From positions 71,352,942 through 71,416,941 of the forward strand of contig NC_051067.1 of the NCBI RefSeq assembly GCF_004664715.2: 64,000 nucleotides of DNA, given 5' to 3'. Origin of the DNA: Peromyscus leucopus (lineage: Eukaryota; Chordata; Mammalia; Rodentia; Cricetidae). The notes under the pieces were generated by a model. That model saw nothing but the letters and a program-made list of their open reading frames with translations. It did no database searches and was not told the origin of the DNA. The position numbers and the translations under genes are program-made. Shown here piece by piece: positions 51,249 to 62,700 of this stretch; position 1 is the stretch's first letter; every line of letters starts with the position of its first letter.

Positions 51249-51388
51249 GGGGCAGTGGTGGCTTACGCCTTTTATCCCAGGCAGAGGTAGGTGGATCTCT
51301 GAGTTCTGAGTTCGAGGCTAGCCTGGTCTACAGAGCGAGGTTCATGACAGCCAGGGCTACACAGAGAAACCCTGTCTTGAAAAACCAA
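51249..51388 (+). repeat. B1 SINE with short internal deletion
   Basis: It contains GGGGCAGTGGTGGCTTACGC, TGGTCTACAGAGCGAGGTTC and CTACACAGAGAAACCCTGTC. The segment between CCCAG and GCAGAGG is missing. It directly abuts the L1 3'UTR. Confidence 0.88.
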
Positions 51389-51389
51389 T

Positions 51390-51795
51390 AGCTGAGGAGC
51401 CCCCATGGAACTGGACTAGGCCCTCTGGATAAGTAAGACAGCTGTTTGGCCTAAACTGTTTAGGAGGCCCCCAGGCAGTGGGACTGGGATCTGTCCTTGG
51501 TGAATGAGCCAGCTTTTTGGAACCTAGGGCCTATGCTGAGACACTTTGCTCAGCCTTGGTGCAGGGAGGAGGGGACTGGGCCTGCCTCACCTGAATGTAC
51601 CAGGCTGGGCTGACTGCCCAGGGGAGACCTTGCCTTGGAGGAGGTGGGAATGGGGGGTGGATTGAGGGGAAAGACTGGGGGGTGGGGTGGGAAGAGGGAG
51701 GACAGGGGAATCCGTGGCTGATATATAAAACGACTAGAAAATCTCTTATATAAAATAAATAAAACAAAAAGAAAAACCAAAATAATAAATAAATA
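51390..51795 (+). mobile_element. L1 3'UTR fragment
   Basis: It contains CCCATGGAACTGGACTAGGC, AGGAGGCCCCCAGGCAGTGG, a G-rich polypurine tract (51640-51710) and TGATATATAAAACGACTAGA with an AATAAATAAAAC tail, the typical rodent L1 3'UTR. All ORF2 sequence is absent, so it is a 5'-truncated copy. Confidence 0.85.
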
Positions 51796-51799
51796 AATC

Positions 51800-54240
51800 T
51801 TATTTCTAGAAAAAAGTACCATGCTAAAAGTGATTTACTGTATTTCAGTTTAATTTGCTGACATTGGGTTTGTTGTGTGAAGTTACATTTAAAAATTTTT
51901 TGTAACATTTTAGAAAAGTTTTATGATACATTTCAATTCATAAAATATTTACATACTCTAACAGGGAATTATATGTCCTGTGAAGTTTGTTGGGATATGC
52001 TTATAGCATTTCTAAGCCTAAAGCCTTTAAAAAGCCCTTCCTTGGCTTTGATTCACACTTCACTTTCCTTCTCTTCCTCCTCCTTGTCTAATTTTTAGTG
52101 ATTTTTGTCTTTCCAGGAAAAATAAAAACAAAAATATAGCCATGGTAGTAGCATGTAATTAAAAACAAACTCCTTATCAGTGCTATCTCCTTTGTCTTTT
52201 ACAGTTTGATTTATGTTCTGTATAATTCGTTAAATAGATTTTTCAGGGATTTCTCCAAAGATTTTTCTTGATCTCTTTCCTTTTGAATGAATCCGTTTTA
52301 TCAGTCTCCAACTCATCCATTTCTCTTGCAGTAGTCATTCTTCAATCCTCCTTCCTTGAATGATGATGATGATGATTAGGTTATTGTGCTTTTGTTTTAA
52401 GTGCTGTTCATTTTACCTAGTTTTGTTATTCTTTCTTATTAAGATTTCACCTGTCTAACAATACTGGTAAGCTAGCTGAGGTTGCAAGTGACTTTCAGAT
52501 ATTTCTAACAGTTTGATGGGCAAAGATTTGCTAACACTGACTATGCCATTTAAAATGTGACTCAGACACTAGTGGCATAAAGAGTTATAAAATGCTTGAG
52601 TACTAGCACACAACCACAGCAAGCTTATGACCTGCTGAAGAGGCCAGGGCCTATTTGCAAGCACAAACCTGCATGGTTGCTGAACATTGTCTGTCCTCAG
52701 AAATTTGGGGGAGAACTAGCAGCCAGGATTTAAGGAGATGTTCTCCTGTTCCTTTAAGATTCCTTCTGCTATTTCATAGACATAAATAACCTAAGATATT
52801 CCTAAATGCCTTTTACTTTCTTTGAAAATATACACATTATCTACACAGCCTTGCTTCATTTTTTTTTGGTCATAATTAAATTCAGATGAAATGTTTTTCA
52901 AGTGCAAATGTTAAAAATTGTAAACACAGTAAGAGAAAAAAATTTCACTGTAAAAACCAATTCACTAACTACAGATGTAGATGAAAGCAGAATACATTTT
53001 TAAAATGATTTTCAAGGTTAGAATTTTAAGCAGTTAAGTTGCTAGTAGAGAACTCCGTGGCAACAGAAAAGCACATTTGCAAGTGTCTGGTCCTCACCAA
53101 GGTCCGCTGCAGAAATCATTAGATTCACGTGTTTGCAGATTATGTAACAGTTTTTAAGTGGCCAGGAAAGGGAGGATTTTGTGGTCAGAAAAGTGGAAAT
53201 GTTCTATTTAACATATGACCCTGGCCAGGCCCATCTCAAATTACTGTTGATCAAGTTACAGATGATTGACAAGTCAGGTGGGAGCCAGAATGTGCCTGAT
53301 GAATCTTCAATAAACATTTTGCCACAAATCAGTGGCTTTTACCATTAAAACCATGACCTTAACTCTCTGATATTTAAAATAACGCAAAGAAAAATTGCAA
53401 AGCATTGTGAGCTAGACGTTGCTTTAAAAGGCTTGTAATTTACCCTCTCCTGGTGATCTTAGAACAAGCAAAACATAGCTTTGTGAAAATGACCTAAAAA
53501 CATATCATTAGAACTCCAGATCAACAGCTTTATAATCATAATTGAACGTGTTTTCTGTTTTACACAAAAAGCATGCATCTCAACTTTTCAAATTTCCAGA
53601 TGTTTAAAACATGTAAAAGCCGATCTAGGACTTAATTCTTGTGAGGAAACACCAGCAGAAACCAAATAAACAGAAGCCCAGACTTTTATCTCTCTCCCAA
53701 CCCCAAGTAGTGGTATTTGGCATTGATCTCAACCGATTGCTGCTAAAGTGGCACATTAATGAGACAGTAATCCAGAGCCAAAACAGGGAGAAAAAATTGT
53801 TTGTTATGATTGTGAAATTTTTTAGGAAAGTATACCCAACACTCAAACACTGCCAAAGAAAAGCTAACCTCGAGGCCAATTTTTAAGTACTAAGATTTGA
53901 TGAAAAGGTAGAATCCCGCCTCCGCTCCCCACCACACACAAAAAATACACCCTACTGCAGCCAACTTTTGAGGAATTTATTTTACTTATAGTTTGAATAG
54001 AATAAACTTTATCCACTTAGACTGCAGTTCGATGAATTGTGGCAACTGTGATGTAACTACCACTCCTTTCGAAATACATAATCGTTTTTCTGGCCTCCAG
54101 TGTCCTCCTTTCCTTTCAATTTCTGGCCAGGCAAATGCTTTGTGTATCTAGTTTCCATCTTCTAAAACTCAGACATGGACTCAAATGGTCTTTTCTGAGA
54201 TTTCCCCTCAGAGTATGATATTTTCAGATCCGTATTCACA
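51800..54240. other. Intergenic, repeat-poor sequence
   Basis: About 2.4 kb lacks SINEs altogether. The part at 52990-53420 looks like a conserved noncoding element. No convincing exon was found. Confidence 0.45.
52990..53420. promoter_or_regulatory. Candidate conserved noncoding element
   Basis: A complex, repeat-free segment with a PBX/MEIS-like TGATTGACAAG at 53263-53273, a HOX-like AATTTACC and clustered A/T-core sites (GTTGATCAAG, TTACAGATGATTG). Judged on composition and motifs only. Confidence 0.3.
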
Positions 54241-54469
54241 CTGAGTCAACACTGTGCCACCTTTTGGGGCACGATATGTTTTCAGACAACTTTACCTGCA
54301 TGGTCCTCACTCCAATTCCTCTTCACCACCCTGATGGACAGCATTTCAGTTTGGTAAGGGAGCACCGAGCAACTCCAGCCAACCTGCTAGCACCTGCTGT
54401 GAAGCATGAGGGGACAGATGGGACCAAGCCACGTGGAACAGACGCTGGCAAAACATGCACCCTGGAAGT

Positions 54470-55460
54470 GGGTGAGTCATGCTTGGAACCCCAGGCCCAG
54501 GGCTTCCCCGAGGCTGAAGTCGCCACCCCCTCGGGACACCCCGTGCCCACACAAGTGCCTCCGGGACCAAGGGCTCCAGCTGGGCGGCCGCAGGGCCACT
54601 GGAGCGCACAGATGATGCACAGACCTTCAAGGTCCCAGAAAGGGGAGCCCAACAGCAAACATACCCGAACTTCAGCTTTGCCGGTGGCCCACAGAAGCAG
54701 CGCGCTTATATACGAACGCGCTCAGCCGCACTACACCCGGCGTCTCACTCCGCGCCACCGCAGGCGTTCCACTCCGCGCGCGGGCGGCCCTACTTCCCGG
54801 CCGGGCGCTGGGCCCGGAGCTGCGGTGTGGCAAGCGGGCGGCCTTCCCGCTCCTGCCTCTGGGCTGCTCGGGAGTGGCGGGCCGCACGCCGCCGTCCGCT
54901 GGACCGACCTGGCTTCGTCCTGCGCGGCGGCGTCCTGGTTGCAGGGCCCCGGGAGACTTCGCGTCTGGACGCGATGGGACCGAGCCGGCGGCGCCTCGGC
55001 CTGGCCCCGCTGGGCCCCGGGGCCGACTTTCGTTTTCTGCCGAGCGCGGCGGCCTTGTTCCCAGCGGCCACTCACGGACTCAGGGCGGCTCTGTGTCTGC
55101 GGCCTTCCGGGGCTGGAGGAACCGGCCCGCGCCCGAGGAGGGTTTGCCTTTGGTTTGTGCCCAACCTTCTCGTTCGGATTCGAGCTGCCGGCCATCGTCG
55201 GCGCTGGGGTTTGATGTTTTCTCGTGCTCGAAGATTTTGCACGGAACCGAGTTTTCTGGCTCCCTGCATCATCACGTTGTGTTAGAAAAAATAAATAAAT
55301 CCAGAAAGCCGGGGCTGGCCGCACTGCACACAGGCTGGGCTGTTCGTTCTGCGGAGGCCTGCCCGTGCGGGGCGAACAACCCTGGGCAGAAGCAATGGAA
55401 CCAGAGAGCCTTGGCGCCTAGGGGAGGGAACCGCCCTGGGTTAGAGTTAGGTTAGGGGTC
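54470..55460. promoter_or_regulatory. CpG island, orphan promoter candidate
   Basis: GC content and CpG density rise sharply, with a core at 54690-55240 full of CGCG, GCGGCG and GGCCGG words, while the rest of the window is CpG-poor. Such undepleted CpGs mean the block is unmethylated in the germline, as at active promoters. Both strands have long open frames (316 codons plus, 197 codons minus), but these reflect the lack of stop codons in GC-rich DNA and show no domain I recognise. CTTATATA at 54705-54712 is a TATA-type box on either strand. It may start an unknown lncRNA or an upstream exon of a gene outside the window. Confidence 0.75.
54705..54712 (-). promoter_or_regulatory. TATA-box candidate in the CpG island
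   Basis: On the minus strand the bases read TATATAAG, the consensus TATA form, which predicts a start near 54680. On the plus strand TATATACG is a weaker match. It lies at the boundary of the island core. Confidence 0.35.
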
Positions 55461-55807
55461 CCATAATATGATTCATGACTACGCAAAGAGAATGTGGGAA
55501 GAAACTCGTCCAAGAACCGGCTTTGAGTCATCGGGGAAGGCATCTGTTTGAGCATACAACCTGTCAGGAATGACAAAACAAAAAATAGCAAAGCAGACGA
55601 GGAAGTCAAATTTGGCTTTACAGTTTCTTTGTCGCAAATTATCCTCCACAAGCATGGCAACTAACCCCGTGCTAACAATAGATAGTTTTCATATTTGTTC
55701 ATTGGTTTCTTCCTGTAAACCTATGAGAACAGCGAGTTCACTGTTTTCCCTGGAGCATAGTGTGTGTAGTATTTGGCAATGGACTGGGAGCAGATATTTT
55801 TTGCAGA

Positions 55808-55828
55808 TATTTGCTGAGTCAGCAAATA
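55808..55828. promoter_or_regulatory. Perfect palindrome with Maf-recognition element (T-MARE)
   Basis: Ten-base arms are perfectly complementary around a central G (55818). The core TGCTGAGTCAGCA is the textbook 13-bp T-MARE, bound by large Maf, small Maf/NRF2 or BACH, and AP-1 (TGAGTCA). The arms extend into the AT-rich flanks that large Maf proteins favour. It sits about 350 bp beyond the CpG island in repeat-free sequence. Confidence 0.6.
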
Positions 55829-55829
55829 A

Positions 55830-57105
55830 GAAGCAACCACAATTATTTAAAGGTCCTGTGAATTGAGGATAAAAACCACAAGACACAAGAGAAATTGCTC
55901 TCCTGGCTCACTTTTATTTTTTTGGCTCAATAATCCATAAGGAATAGCTAAGAGGTAGCCAGTCTGTCATTTCATTTTCCAAAGGGGAAAAAAAATGGCG
56001 AGCTCTCCTCTGTGCTGTTTTTCATTCCAGAGACTGATACTGTGATGTCAGTTCACCTCAAGTGTATGAGGAAAATGAACGTCCATAATTGGTCACCGAT
56101 CTCCAGTATATGGTCGTTTGAGTAGTATTCATCGTGGGCTGCTGTGGGACTTTAAAAACGCCGACACAGTATTATACACTATTAAAAACACACCTGGAGA
56201 GTGCTTCGGAGGAAAATTGGGTGAACCTCCTTTAGTTTCGAGGGGAATGAGATGAAATGGGAGTGTGGAGACTCAGAATAGCCAGCTAGCCCCAAGGGAT
56301 TCTCCTGTATCAGTTTACATGTCTTTTGGTTAGGAAAAGTCTACACCTTGACTAGGCAGGTTTGTAATACCTGAGAGCTGGAAAAGCTCTTCATGAGAAG
56401 TGTAAGATTTCATGTATGCATCTGCAATCGTTCCAGTAATGATGGCATCCTAATATCCAACACTGGAGACGTCTTTGGAGATCATGCGTTCAAGTCTATT
56501 CAGCTAGCGAGCGTCTGTTGTGTGTCAGGTGTTGTTATAGATGCCACAGATACAGCAGCGAACAGACAAGTCTTTCCACGCTCTGCACTATTCCGCTACC
56601 AGGGCCTTCCTTCCACCGCATCTTTTTCCTGTTTTAATCATTCATTGGCCGTCTGCTTTCTTTACAACCTGGGTCCCTTCACCAGATTTTAAATTTGTTC
56701 CTACTTCCTGTCCCTCCCTCAATTCACTCAAACTATAAATATATGAAATAAATATGTGAAGTAAAATGTGATGAAATAAAATGTAAGGTCATAGCCAACT
56801 TTTAGCAAAAGAATTTTTAAATTTTCATTTGCTAAAAGTCTAACCTCCCTGGTTTCTTTCAGTTGGCTATTGTGTAAATGAAAATAATTACTATCCAGTC
56901 AGCTTCTACCCTTCTGTAAGACTGTTTTCTTCACCTAAGCTTTGATCATAGCCAACTTTACAGCACACCCAAAAACAGAATGCAGAAAATGGCAACATTA
57001 AACAAACATTTAAAAACAGAGGTCCTCAAGATCGATTTCCTTTCATCTCCTCCCTCATTCCCTCTCCTTTCTCTCTCTCCCCCTGTTCTCTCTTATCTCT
57101 CCCTC
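55830..57105. other. Intergenic sequence downstream of the CpG island
   Basis: No repeat or coding exon is recognised. The unique character continues that of the island flank. Confidence 0.45.
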
Positions 57106-57109
57106 TCTA

Positions 57110-57231
57110 GGTCTCTGTCTCTCTCGACAGAGTCTCACACTACCTCAGCCTGGACTCAAATTCCCAGCAACCTTCTGACTTAGCCTCCTCCTAAGTGCTG
57201 GGATTACAGGTATGCACCATTATATCAGACT
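57110..57231 (-). repeat. B1/B4-like SINE, degenerate
   Basis: TCGACAGAGTCTCACACTAC, CTCCTAAGTGCTGGGATTAC and AGGTATGCACCATTATATCA follow a CT-rich stretch. Confidence 0.6.
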
Positions 57232-57974
57232 TCTTGGAGGATTTTTAGAAAGTAGTTATTGATACTAGCTTAGAAATCCAGATTGTATGAAAAGATCCTA
57301 GTGTATAACACAGCCTCAGAAGGAACTGTCAATCCTAATTTATGTTAGTTGTACTGTCTTTGATTTTATTCCATTAGTTTTCTCTAAAAATTCTCCCCTA
57401 AGTCTAAAAAGTACTCACTGCCCTAAATATTCTCTGAAGGCCATAGCTTAATTAGAATTCTCTTCCTTCCCCCATTTCATGTTGGAATGTATTGTATTTC
57501 AGATTTGCTAAAACACTTCTCTGCTCTAAACATTTCTCTGGTCTAAAGGGAAGGTGTCAGCTGGTTTCCTCCCAATCTTCCTCCTGAAATTGCCCAAATA
57601 TTGAGGTCAGGGATGGATTACTCACCGTGCTAGTGAGTCTTGGTGTTGACTGGTGTACGAGAATCGCTTGGGAGGCTTTTAAAAATGACTGGTTTCTAGC
57701 CTGCCCTTGCCTAGTTAAATTAGAACCAGTGGAATTGGAGTCCTCGTGTTGGTATCTTTCTTTATAAAGCATCTAGAAGATTCTATGGAACAGCTACTTT
57801 GGGAACTCATGTAATAGAAAGCTCAGATATATGTTTAAAACAGGTTCTCAAATTCAGTATCCCCTTGTCTCTACCTTCCAAGTGATGGGATTACAGATGT
57901 ATGTCATTATGTGTGTGTTCACTTTCCTTATCTTAAAACACTGATAGGAGTATAAATATAAAATTACTGTAAAT

Positions 57975-58510
57975 GCACACATTAAATGTGCATTTTGGTG
58001 TGTGCACCACAACTATCAATGTAACATTTTTTATCACTTCCAAAGTCTGGTTGTACCCCTTTGCTGGCAATCCCCACCCACCATTTTCAAACAACCCATG
58101 ACCTGTTTCCTGTCACTATGGATTAGCTTGCCTATTCTGGAATTTATTTAATAACTCCAGAGACTTGGGAGATGGCTCAGTAGATTAAAAAGCTTGCTGG
58201 TCCAAACATGAGAACCTGAGTCTAGATCCTCACTTGTGCTGTGGAAGCAGCAACCAGAGGATTCCTGGGACTTGCTAGCCAGCCAGCCTAGCTGAATCAG
58301 TGAGCTCCAAGTTCAGTGACAGACCTTGTCTCAAAAATTACTGTGGAGAAGCAATTGAGAAAGAAACTTGGCTCAAACCTCTGGCCTCCACAAATATGCA
58401 CACATGTGCATACAAATACATAAGCATGTATACATGAAAACTGCCATACATACTACATTTGTGTGTCCGGATTCTTTCAGTGAGCCTAGCCATAGCCTTC
58501 TGCAGTGTGC
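57975..58510 (-). mobile_element. Old L1 3' region, inverted, split by a SINE
   Basis: ACCATTTTCAAACAACCCAT, GACCTGTTTCCTGTCACTAT and GATTAGCTTGCCTATTCTGG are followed, past the SINE, by TTTGTGTGTCCGGATTCTTT. These read as one antisense mammalian L1 end. Confidence 0.65.
58161..58442 (+). repeat. Long B2/B3-related SINE inside the L1
   Basis: It contains GACTTGGGAGATGGCTCAGT, GCCAGCCAGCCTAGCTGAAT, AGTGAGCTCCAAGTTCAGTG and a tail rich in ACACATGTGCATAC. Confidence 0.85.
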
Positions 58511-59044
58511 CCAAACCACCCTCGCATTAGGACTGGCATCTATTTTCCAGCTCTTGAATCTAGGCAGATACTCTAATTCGATTTGGCCAACAGACTACGA
58601 TGGAAATGATGCTATGCTGTATGATGTATTTTACCCATGTGGATCACAGCTGTCATATAAACATGAGCTATGTTACAAAATCGAGAGGGGTGTGAGCATG
58701 GGGGTAGTGCTCAGGGGCAGGGGAGGGGGAAGAGAAACCTAGAGGAGAGTCAAGGTGCCCCACTCAACAGCATTAAAGTCCCTGGGCATGGAGATGAAGC
58801 CATTTCAGCCCTGCAGTCCCAGGTGAGGGACCCCGGTCAAGGAACATGCGGGTCTGAAAAGAGCTGGTCTCACTGTTCATGCCTGATTTGCTAGCCCCAT
58901 GAACTGTGAGCAGATGAAGTGCTCTTGGCTTAATACTGAATCTTGGGATGGCTGGTAAGAAGCAGGAGTTAGCTAAAGCCATGAGTGTTCTGCCTCATCA
59001 TCCTTTAAGGACCAACAAAGCTTCTTTCTGACCCTAAGAATAAA

Positions 59045-59160
59045 CTGGGCGGTGGTGGTGCATGCCTTTAATCCCAGCACTCAGGAGGCAGGGGCCGTCT
59101 GGTTTACAAAGTAAGTTTCAGGACAGCCAAGGCTGTTACACAGAAAAACACAGAGAGGAA
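59045..59160 (+). repeat. B1 SINE with internal deletion
   Basis: It contains CTGGGCGGTGGTGGTGCATG and CCAGCACTCAGGAGGCAGGG. About 40 bp of the B1 middle is missing before GTCTGGTTTACAAAG. Confidence 0.85.
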
Positions 59161-59162
59161 AA

Positions 59163-59186
59163 ATATATATATATATATATATATAT
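59163..59186 (+). repeat. (AT)n microsatellite
   Basis: About 12 AT units in the tail of the preceding B1. Confidence 0.95.
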
Positions 59187-59742
59187 GAGAGCTTACTTGA
59201 AGTCTTTCCCACATCTCTACTTCTTTTTCATACTTTTTTTCCTACAGATATAAACTGCATCTAAATTTTGATTTCACAACTGTTTCCATCAGCTTGAAAA
59301 TTATGGTGTCTTTTTTGCATTCTACTTTATGGGCTTTTAAAAAAAATGTATCAAGTCCTTTCCCTCTTCCACAGCATTCTGGCATTTGAATCACAGCACA
59401 ATATAAAGAGAAGAATAGTGAGTGGGGGAGCCGGGGGCCCTCACTTCAGATGTAATGAGCTGTACGGTTCTGGGAAAGTGTGACATCTTCCTGGCCCTGA
59501 TTGTCTCCATATAAAATAGAAGTATTTCCTGGGATGATAGAGTGTAGAGTGCATAAACAGATGGGAGAACTATGCAAAAGTAAGAGGACTCTGTTTTTAT
59601 AGCTGACAGATCCTCTGCAGAGAGACTTGGCGTGCGTTCCTTGTGTGTCGGGTTCTCTCCTGTAAGCATGAGCATGCAAGATTGATTTGCCCATCATATG
59701 GAAGTCAAGAGAAGCACTAGCTCTGCCTTATGACTTTTTGTT

Positions 59743-59743
<1 letters not shown>

Positions 59744-59835
<92 letters not shown>
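59744..59835 (+). repeat. Compound microsatellite (TG)n(GA)n
   Basis: About 19 TG units turn into about 26 GA units, the same arrangement as at 11297-11363. Confidence 0.97.
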
Positions 59836-59839
<4 letters not shown>

Positions 59840-59978
59840 GCTATTTTTCACATAATGTTTGGTAGTGGTCTAGTACAAGACTCACTATGGCCAAGGAAGC
59901 CAGGTGAAGGAAACCCACTCGTGGAAGGGTGAGCTGAGGTTGATGTGAAGAAATGCACTGGTTCATGGAGGCTAACAA

Positions 59979-59982
<4 letters not shown>

Positions 59983-60010
<28 letters not shown>

Positions 60011-60159
60011 GGTTTTTCGAGACAGGGTTTCTCTGTGTAGCTTTGCGCCTTTTCCTGGAACTCACTTGGTAGTCCAGGCTGGCCTTGAACTCACAGAGAT
60101 CCGCCTGGCTCTGCCTCCCAAGTGCTGGGATTAAAGGCGTGCGCCACCACCGCCCGGCG
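59983..60159 (-). repeat. Young B1 SINE with target-site duplication
   Basis: A T-tail is followed by TTTTTCGAGACAGGGTTTCT, TGTAGCTTTGCGCCTTTTCC (complement of the diagnostic B1 word) and GCGTGCGCCACCACCGCCCG. CTAACAACTCTT repeats at 59972-59983 and 60161-60172, marking a recent minus-strand insertion. Confidence 0.95.
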
Positions 60160-60621
60160 ACTAACAACTCTTTAGAAGCTGCTGCCACTTGGGATTGCCT
60201 TAGCAGTGATTTTAAACATTGATTGCAATTCTTGTATTCCCTGACTGTTTTCCAAGTTTCTGTTTCACTTTTGTTTCCATAGCAACCTGCAGAGATAGGC
60301 AATAGATATTTAAGTAAGAGTTGAATGAATGAAAGGAGATAAAGGCCAAGGGAAACACTTAAACGTCTTACATGTGGCCCAGGCTTCCAACTACCAATTC
60401 CTAGAAGACAGAGTAAAGATGAGGACGTGAAATGCCACCTCAGGATACAGTCAGCAAAATCCTAAGGGAAGAAACTTTTAGGACAAGCAACGAAATTTCT
60501 TGTAAAAATTAATTGCAAATGGGGACAAAGAGCTGGAGGAGGGTTGTGGGACAAAGGAGATGCAGGAGACATAGCATTCAGTTGCAAAGTGTGTACTTTA
60601 TTTGGATCCTGATTTTATGTT

Positions 60622-60821
60622 CAGGTTATTAATTTATGTGCATCGGTGTTTGTCTGCATGTGTGTCTATGTACCGTGTGCATCCTGGAGCTGGCAGAGAT
60701 CAGAAGAGGGTCTTAGATCCCCTGGAACTGGGGTCACAGAGGGTTGTGGGAACCTAACCTGGGTCCTCTGCAAGAGCAGAAAGTGCTCCCAACTGCTCAC
60801 CATCTATCTCTCCAGCCCCAG
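60622..60821 (-). repeat. B3-type SINE
   Basis: It contains TGTGTCTATGTACCGTGTGC, CTGGAACTGGGGTCACAGAG and CACCATCTATCTCTCCAGCC in reverse. Confidence 0.88.
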
Positions 60822-60859
60822 GATCCTGCTTTTTTTTTTTTTTTTTTAATTATGATATC

Positions 60860-62060
60860 ATGAGACATTTAGAAATCTGAACATTGCCAATTTGGTGGCA
60901 CATCTTATCAGTTATTTTAGTTTGGGCAATGTTTACAAGTAAAATGATGTAATGTCTAGAATTTGCCTCGAATACTGTGGGAAGGAGGACTTGGGAAAGA
61001 TCCGATGTGCTGGGGTAGGGACCGAGGCTGGGGTTGCTGCAACTGAGTGCTCACACGTAGGGCGTCACCACAGAGTACGTGCTCACATGTGCTTCAGACT
61101 TCTTACTGCAGTGTTGCAAACAGAACACCCGGGAAACTCCTCTCCTGGTGCAAGACCTGTTTTACTAACACAACTAAAATGATGACTTCTCACCTCAATG
61201 TGAAAATGGTTTAGTTTTACATATGGATATGTGTGATTTCCTTCGGTATTTGTGTTAAAGTTGGTAAAGCCAACCAGGAACACATGTCTTTTTCAAAGTA
61301 GCCTGTCCTCTGGGGAGCTGTAATGTTTTAATGGTATCTGTTGCAGGCAGTCTTTCCACGCAATAAGAACTGGAAAAATGGTCTCTAAGTGCAATCACCA
61401 ACACTAGCAATAAATGGCGAAGCTTGTTCACATCTACAAAGTCCAAAGTCCTAGGAGTTAAGCTGAGTGTCCTCGGGGCTTATCGCTGCTGTTAAACAAG
61501 GTGTGGGAGCGGAAGGCGGACAGCACTCTGGGAAGAATCAGTTGTCCGTTTGCATAGCACTGCTTACTTAGAATATTTGACTTGCGGTGTCTTCACCCCC
61601 ACATTGTCTCGAGTTTTTAATTGACAACTATTTTCCCCAAACCCAAAGATCATGGGTAAAAAAAAAAAATCTTTTCTTCTGTCCAACTTGTCCTCGGGAA
61701 TCCAAGCATAAGGAGGGCTCTTTGCCCTTTTGTGCCCAAGTCCTGAGGCTGGAGACTCTGAATGACGGGCACTAAGCATGTCCTTTAAATTACTAAAGCA
61801 GTACTTTTATGTCAAGGTTTAATTTGTAAGTTATTTGAAAAGCGTTTCTCACCTTTAACCGGCTGCTTCGCCAGCTAACACGTTAGTACTTTTCAGGCAT
61901 TCCTTCCCTTAAACGTCCCAATGTCAGTCCATAAGTGGTCTGCCTTGCTAACGAGGAGAGCGAGGCTCAGAGGAGAGAGAAACAGACAGCCCACGAGCCT
62001 GTAAGTGGTACAACAGGCAGTCCAAGTGTAGGCTGTCTTGATTTACCATTTTTTCCTGAT
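60860..62060. other. Intergenic unique sequence
   Basis: No SINE, LTR or exon is recognised in this 1.2-kb stretch. Confidence 0.45.
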
Positions 62061-62063
62061 TTC

Positions 62064-62068
62064 TGTGT

Positions 62069-62110
<42 letters not shown>
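62064..62110 (+). repeat. (GT)n microsatellite
   Basis: About 23 GT units with one GA interruption near the start, at the head of an inverted SINE. Confidence 0.95.
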
Positions 62111-62113
<3 letters not shown>

Positions 62114-62132
62114 TATGGGTAGATAGATACAA

Positions 62133-62425
62133 ATGTGTGCATGTGGAGGGCAAAAAACCAACTTGAGGTGCCGTTCCTTAGGTACTACCCACCTTTTTTT
62201 CTTTCTCGAAGTAGGGTCTCTCACCGATACAGCTGGGCTAGCTGGCTAGCGGTCCCCAGGAGTCTTCCTGTCTGCATCACCCTCTCTGCCCCTCACACAG
62301 CTGCTGTTACAGGGCTGTGCCACCATGCTCCTTTTTTCCTTTCCCATTGGCTCTGGGCACCAAACCCAGGTCCCCAGGCTCGCAAGCAAGCCTTTTACTG
62401 GCCGGGCCGCCTCACTTAGCCGTCA
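62133..62425 (-). repeat. Long B2/B3-related SINE
   Basis: TGTGCATGTGGAGGGC, TCTTTCTCGAAGTAGGGTCTC, AGCTGGGCTAGCTGGCTAGC and GCACCAAACCCAGGTCCCCA read as the reverse of the long form seen at 58.2 kb. Confidence 0.75.
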
Positions 62426-62439
62426 TCCTGTATTATTAA

Positions 62440-62700
62440 TCATTTTCTCTTGACGTTGTAAGCCCCCTTAAGAGAAGTCTTTTCATTAGTCTCTGGGGCT
62501 CCTTAACCCTCATCGATTTATATAAACACTTGTTGCTCTCCACAAATCATCCGAGCATTGCTGTCACGCAGCTCGTTTCCACCTCCTCAAGCCCTGTGGC
62601 ATGCCAGCATTTCCCAGTCTCATTCTGGGGACTAAGTGTAATTATCCAATAATTATTTAAGGAAAATGTTTGAGAACACATCTACAGGCAGAAAAATTGC
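62440..62700. promoter_or_regulatory. Candidate conserved noncoding element
   Basis: Repeat-free, A/T-core-rich sequence with TATTATTAATCATTT, CATCGATTTATA and a dense ATTATCCAATAATTATTTA block (homeodomain and NF-Y-like CCAAT). Motif impression only. Confidence 0.28.

Noticed and set aside
54264..55214. 316-codon open frame across the CpG island, plus strand
   Set aside because: The longest frame in the window, but it is Pro/Ala/Arg/Gly-rich, shows no domain or family words, and overlaps equally long frames on the other strand. This is expected when stop codons are rare in GC-rich DNA.
54731..55324. 197-codon open frame, minus strand of the CpG island
   Set aside because: Same reason: low-complexity composition and no recognisable motif. 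It could be part of a lncRNA but not a supported protein.
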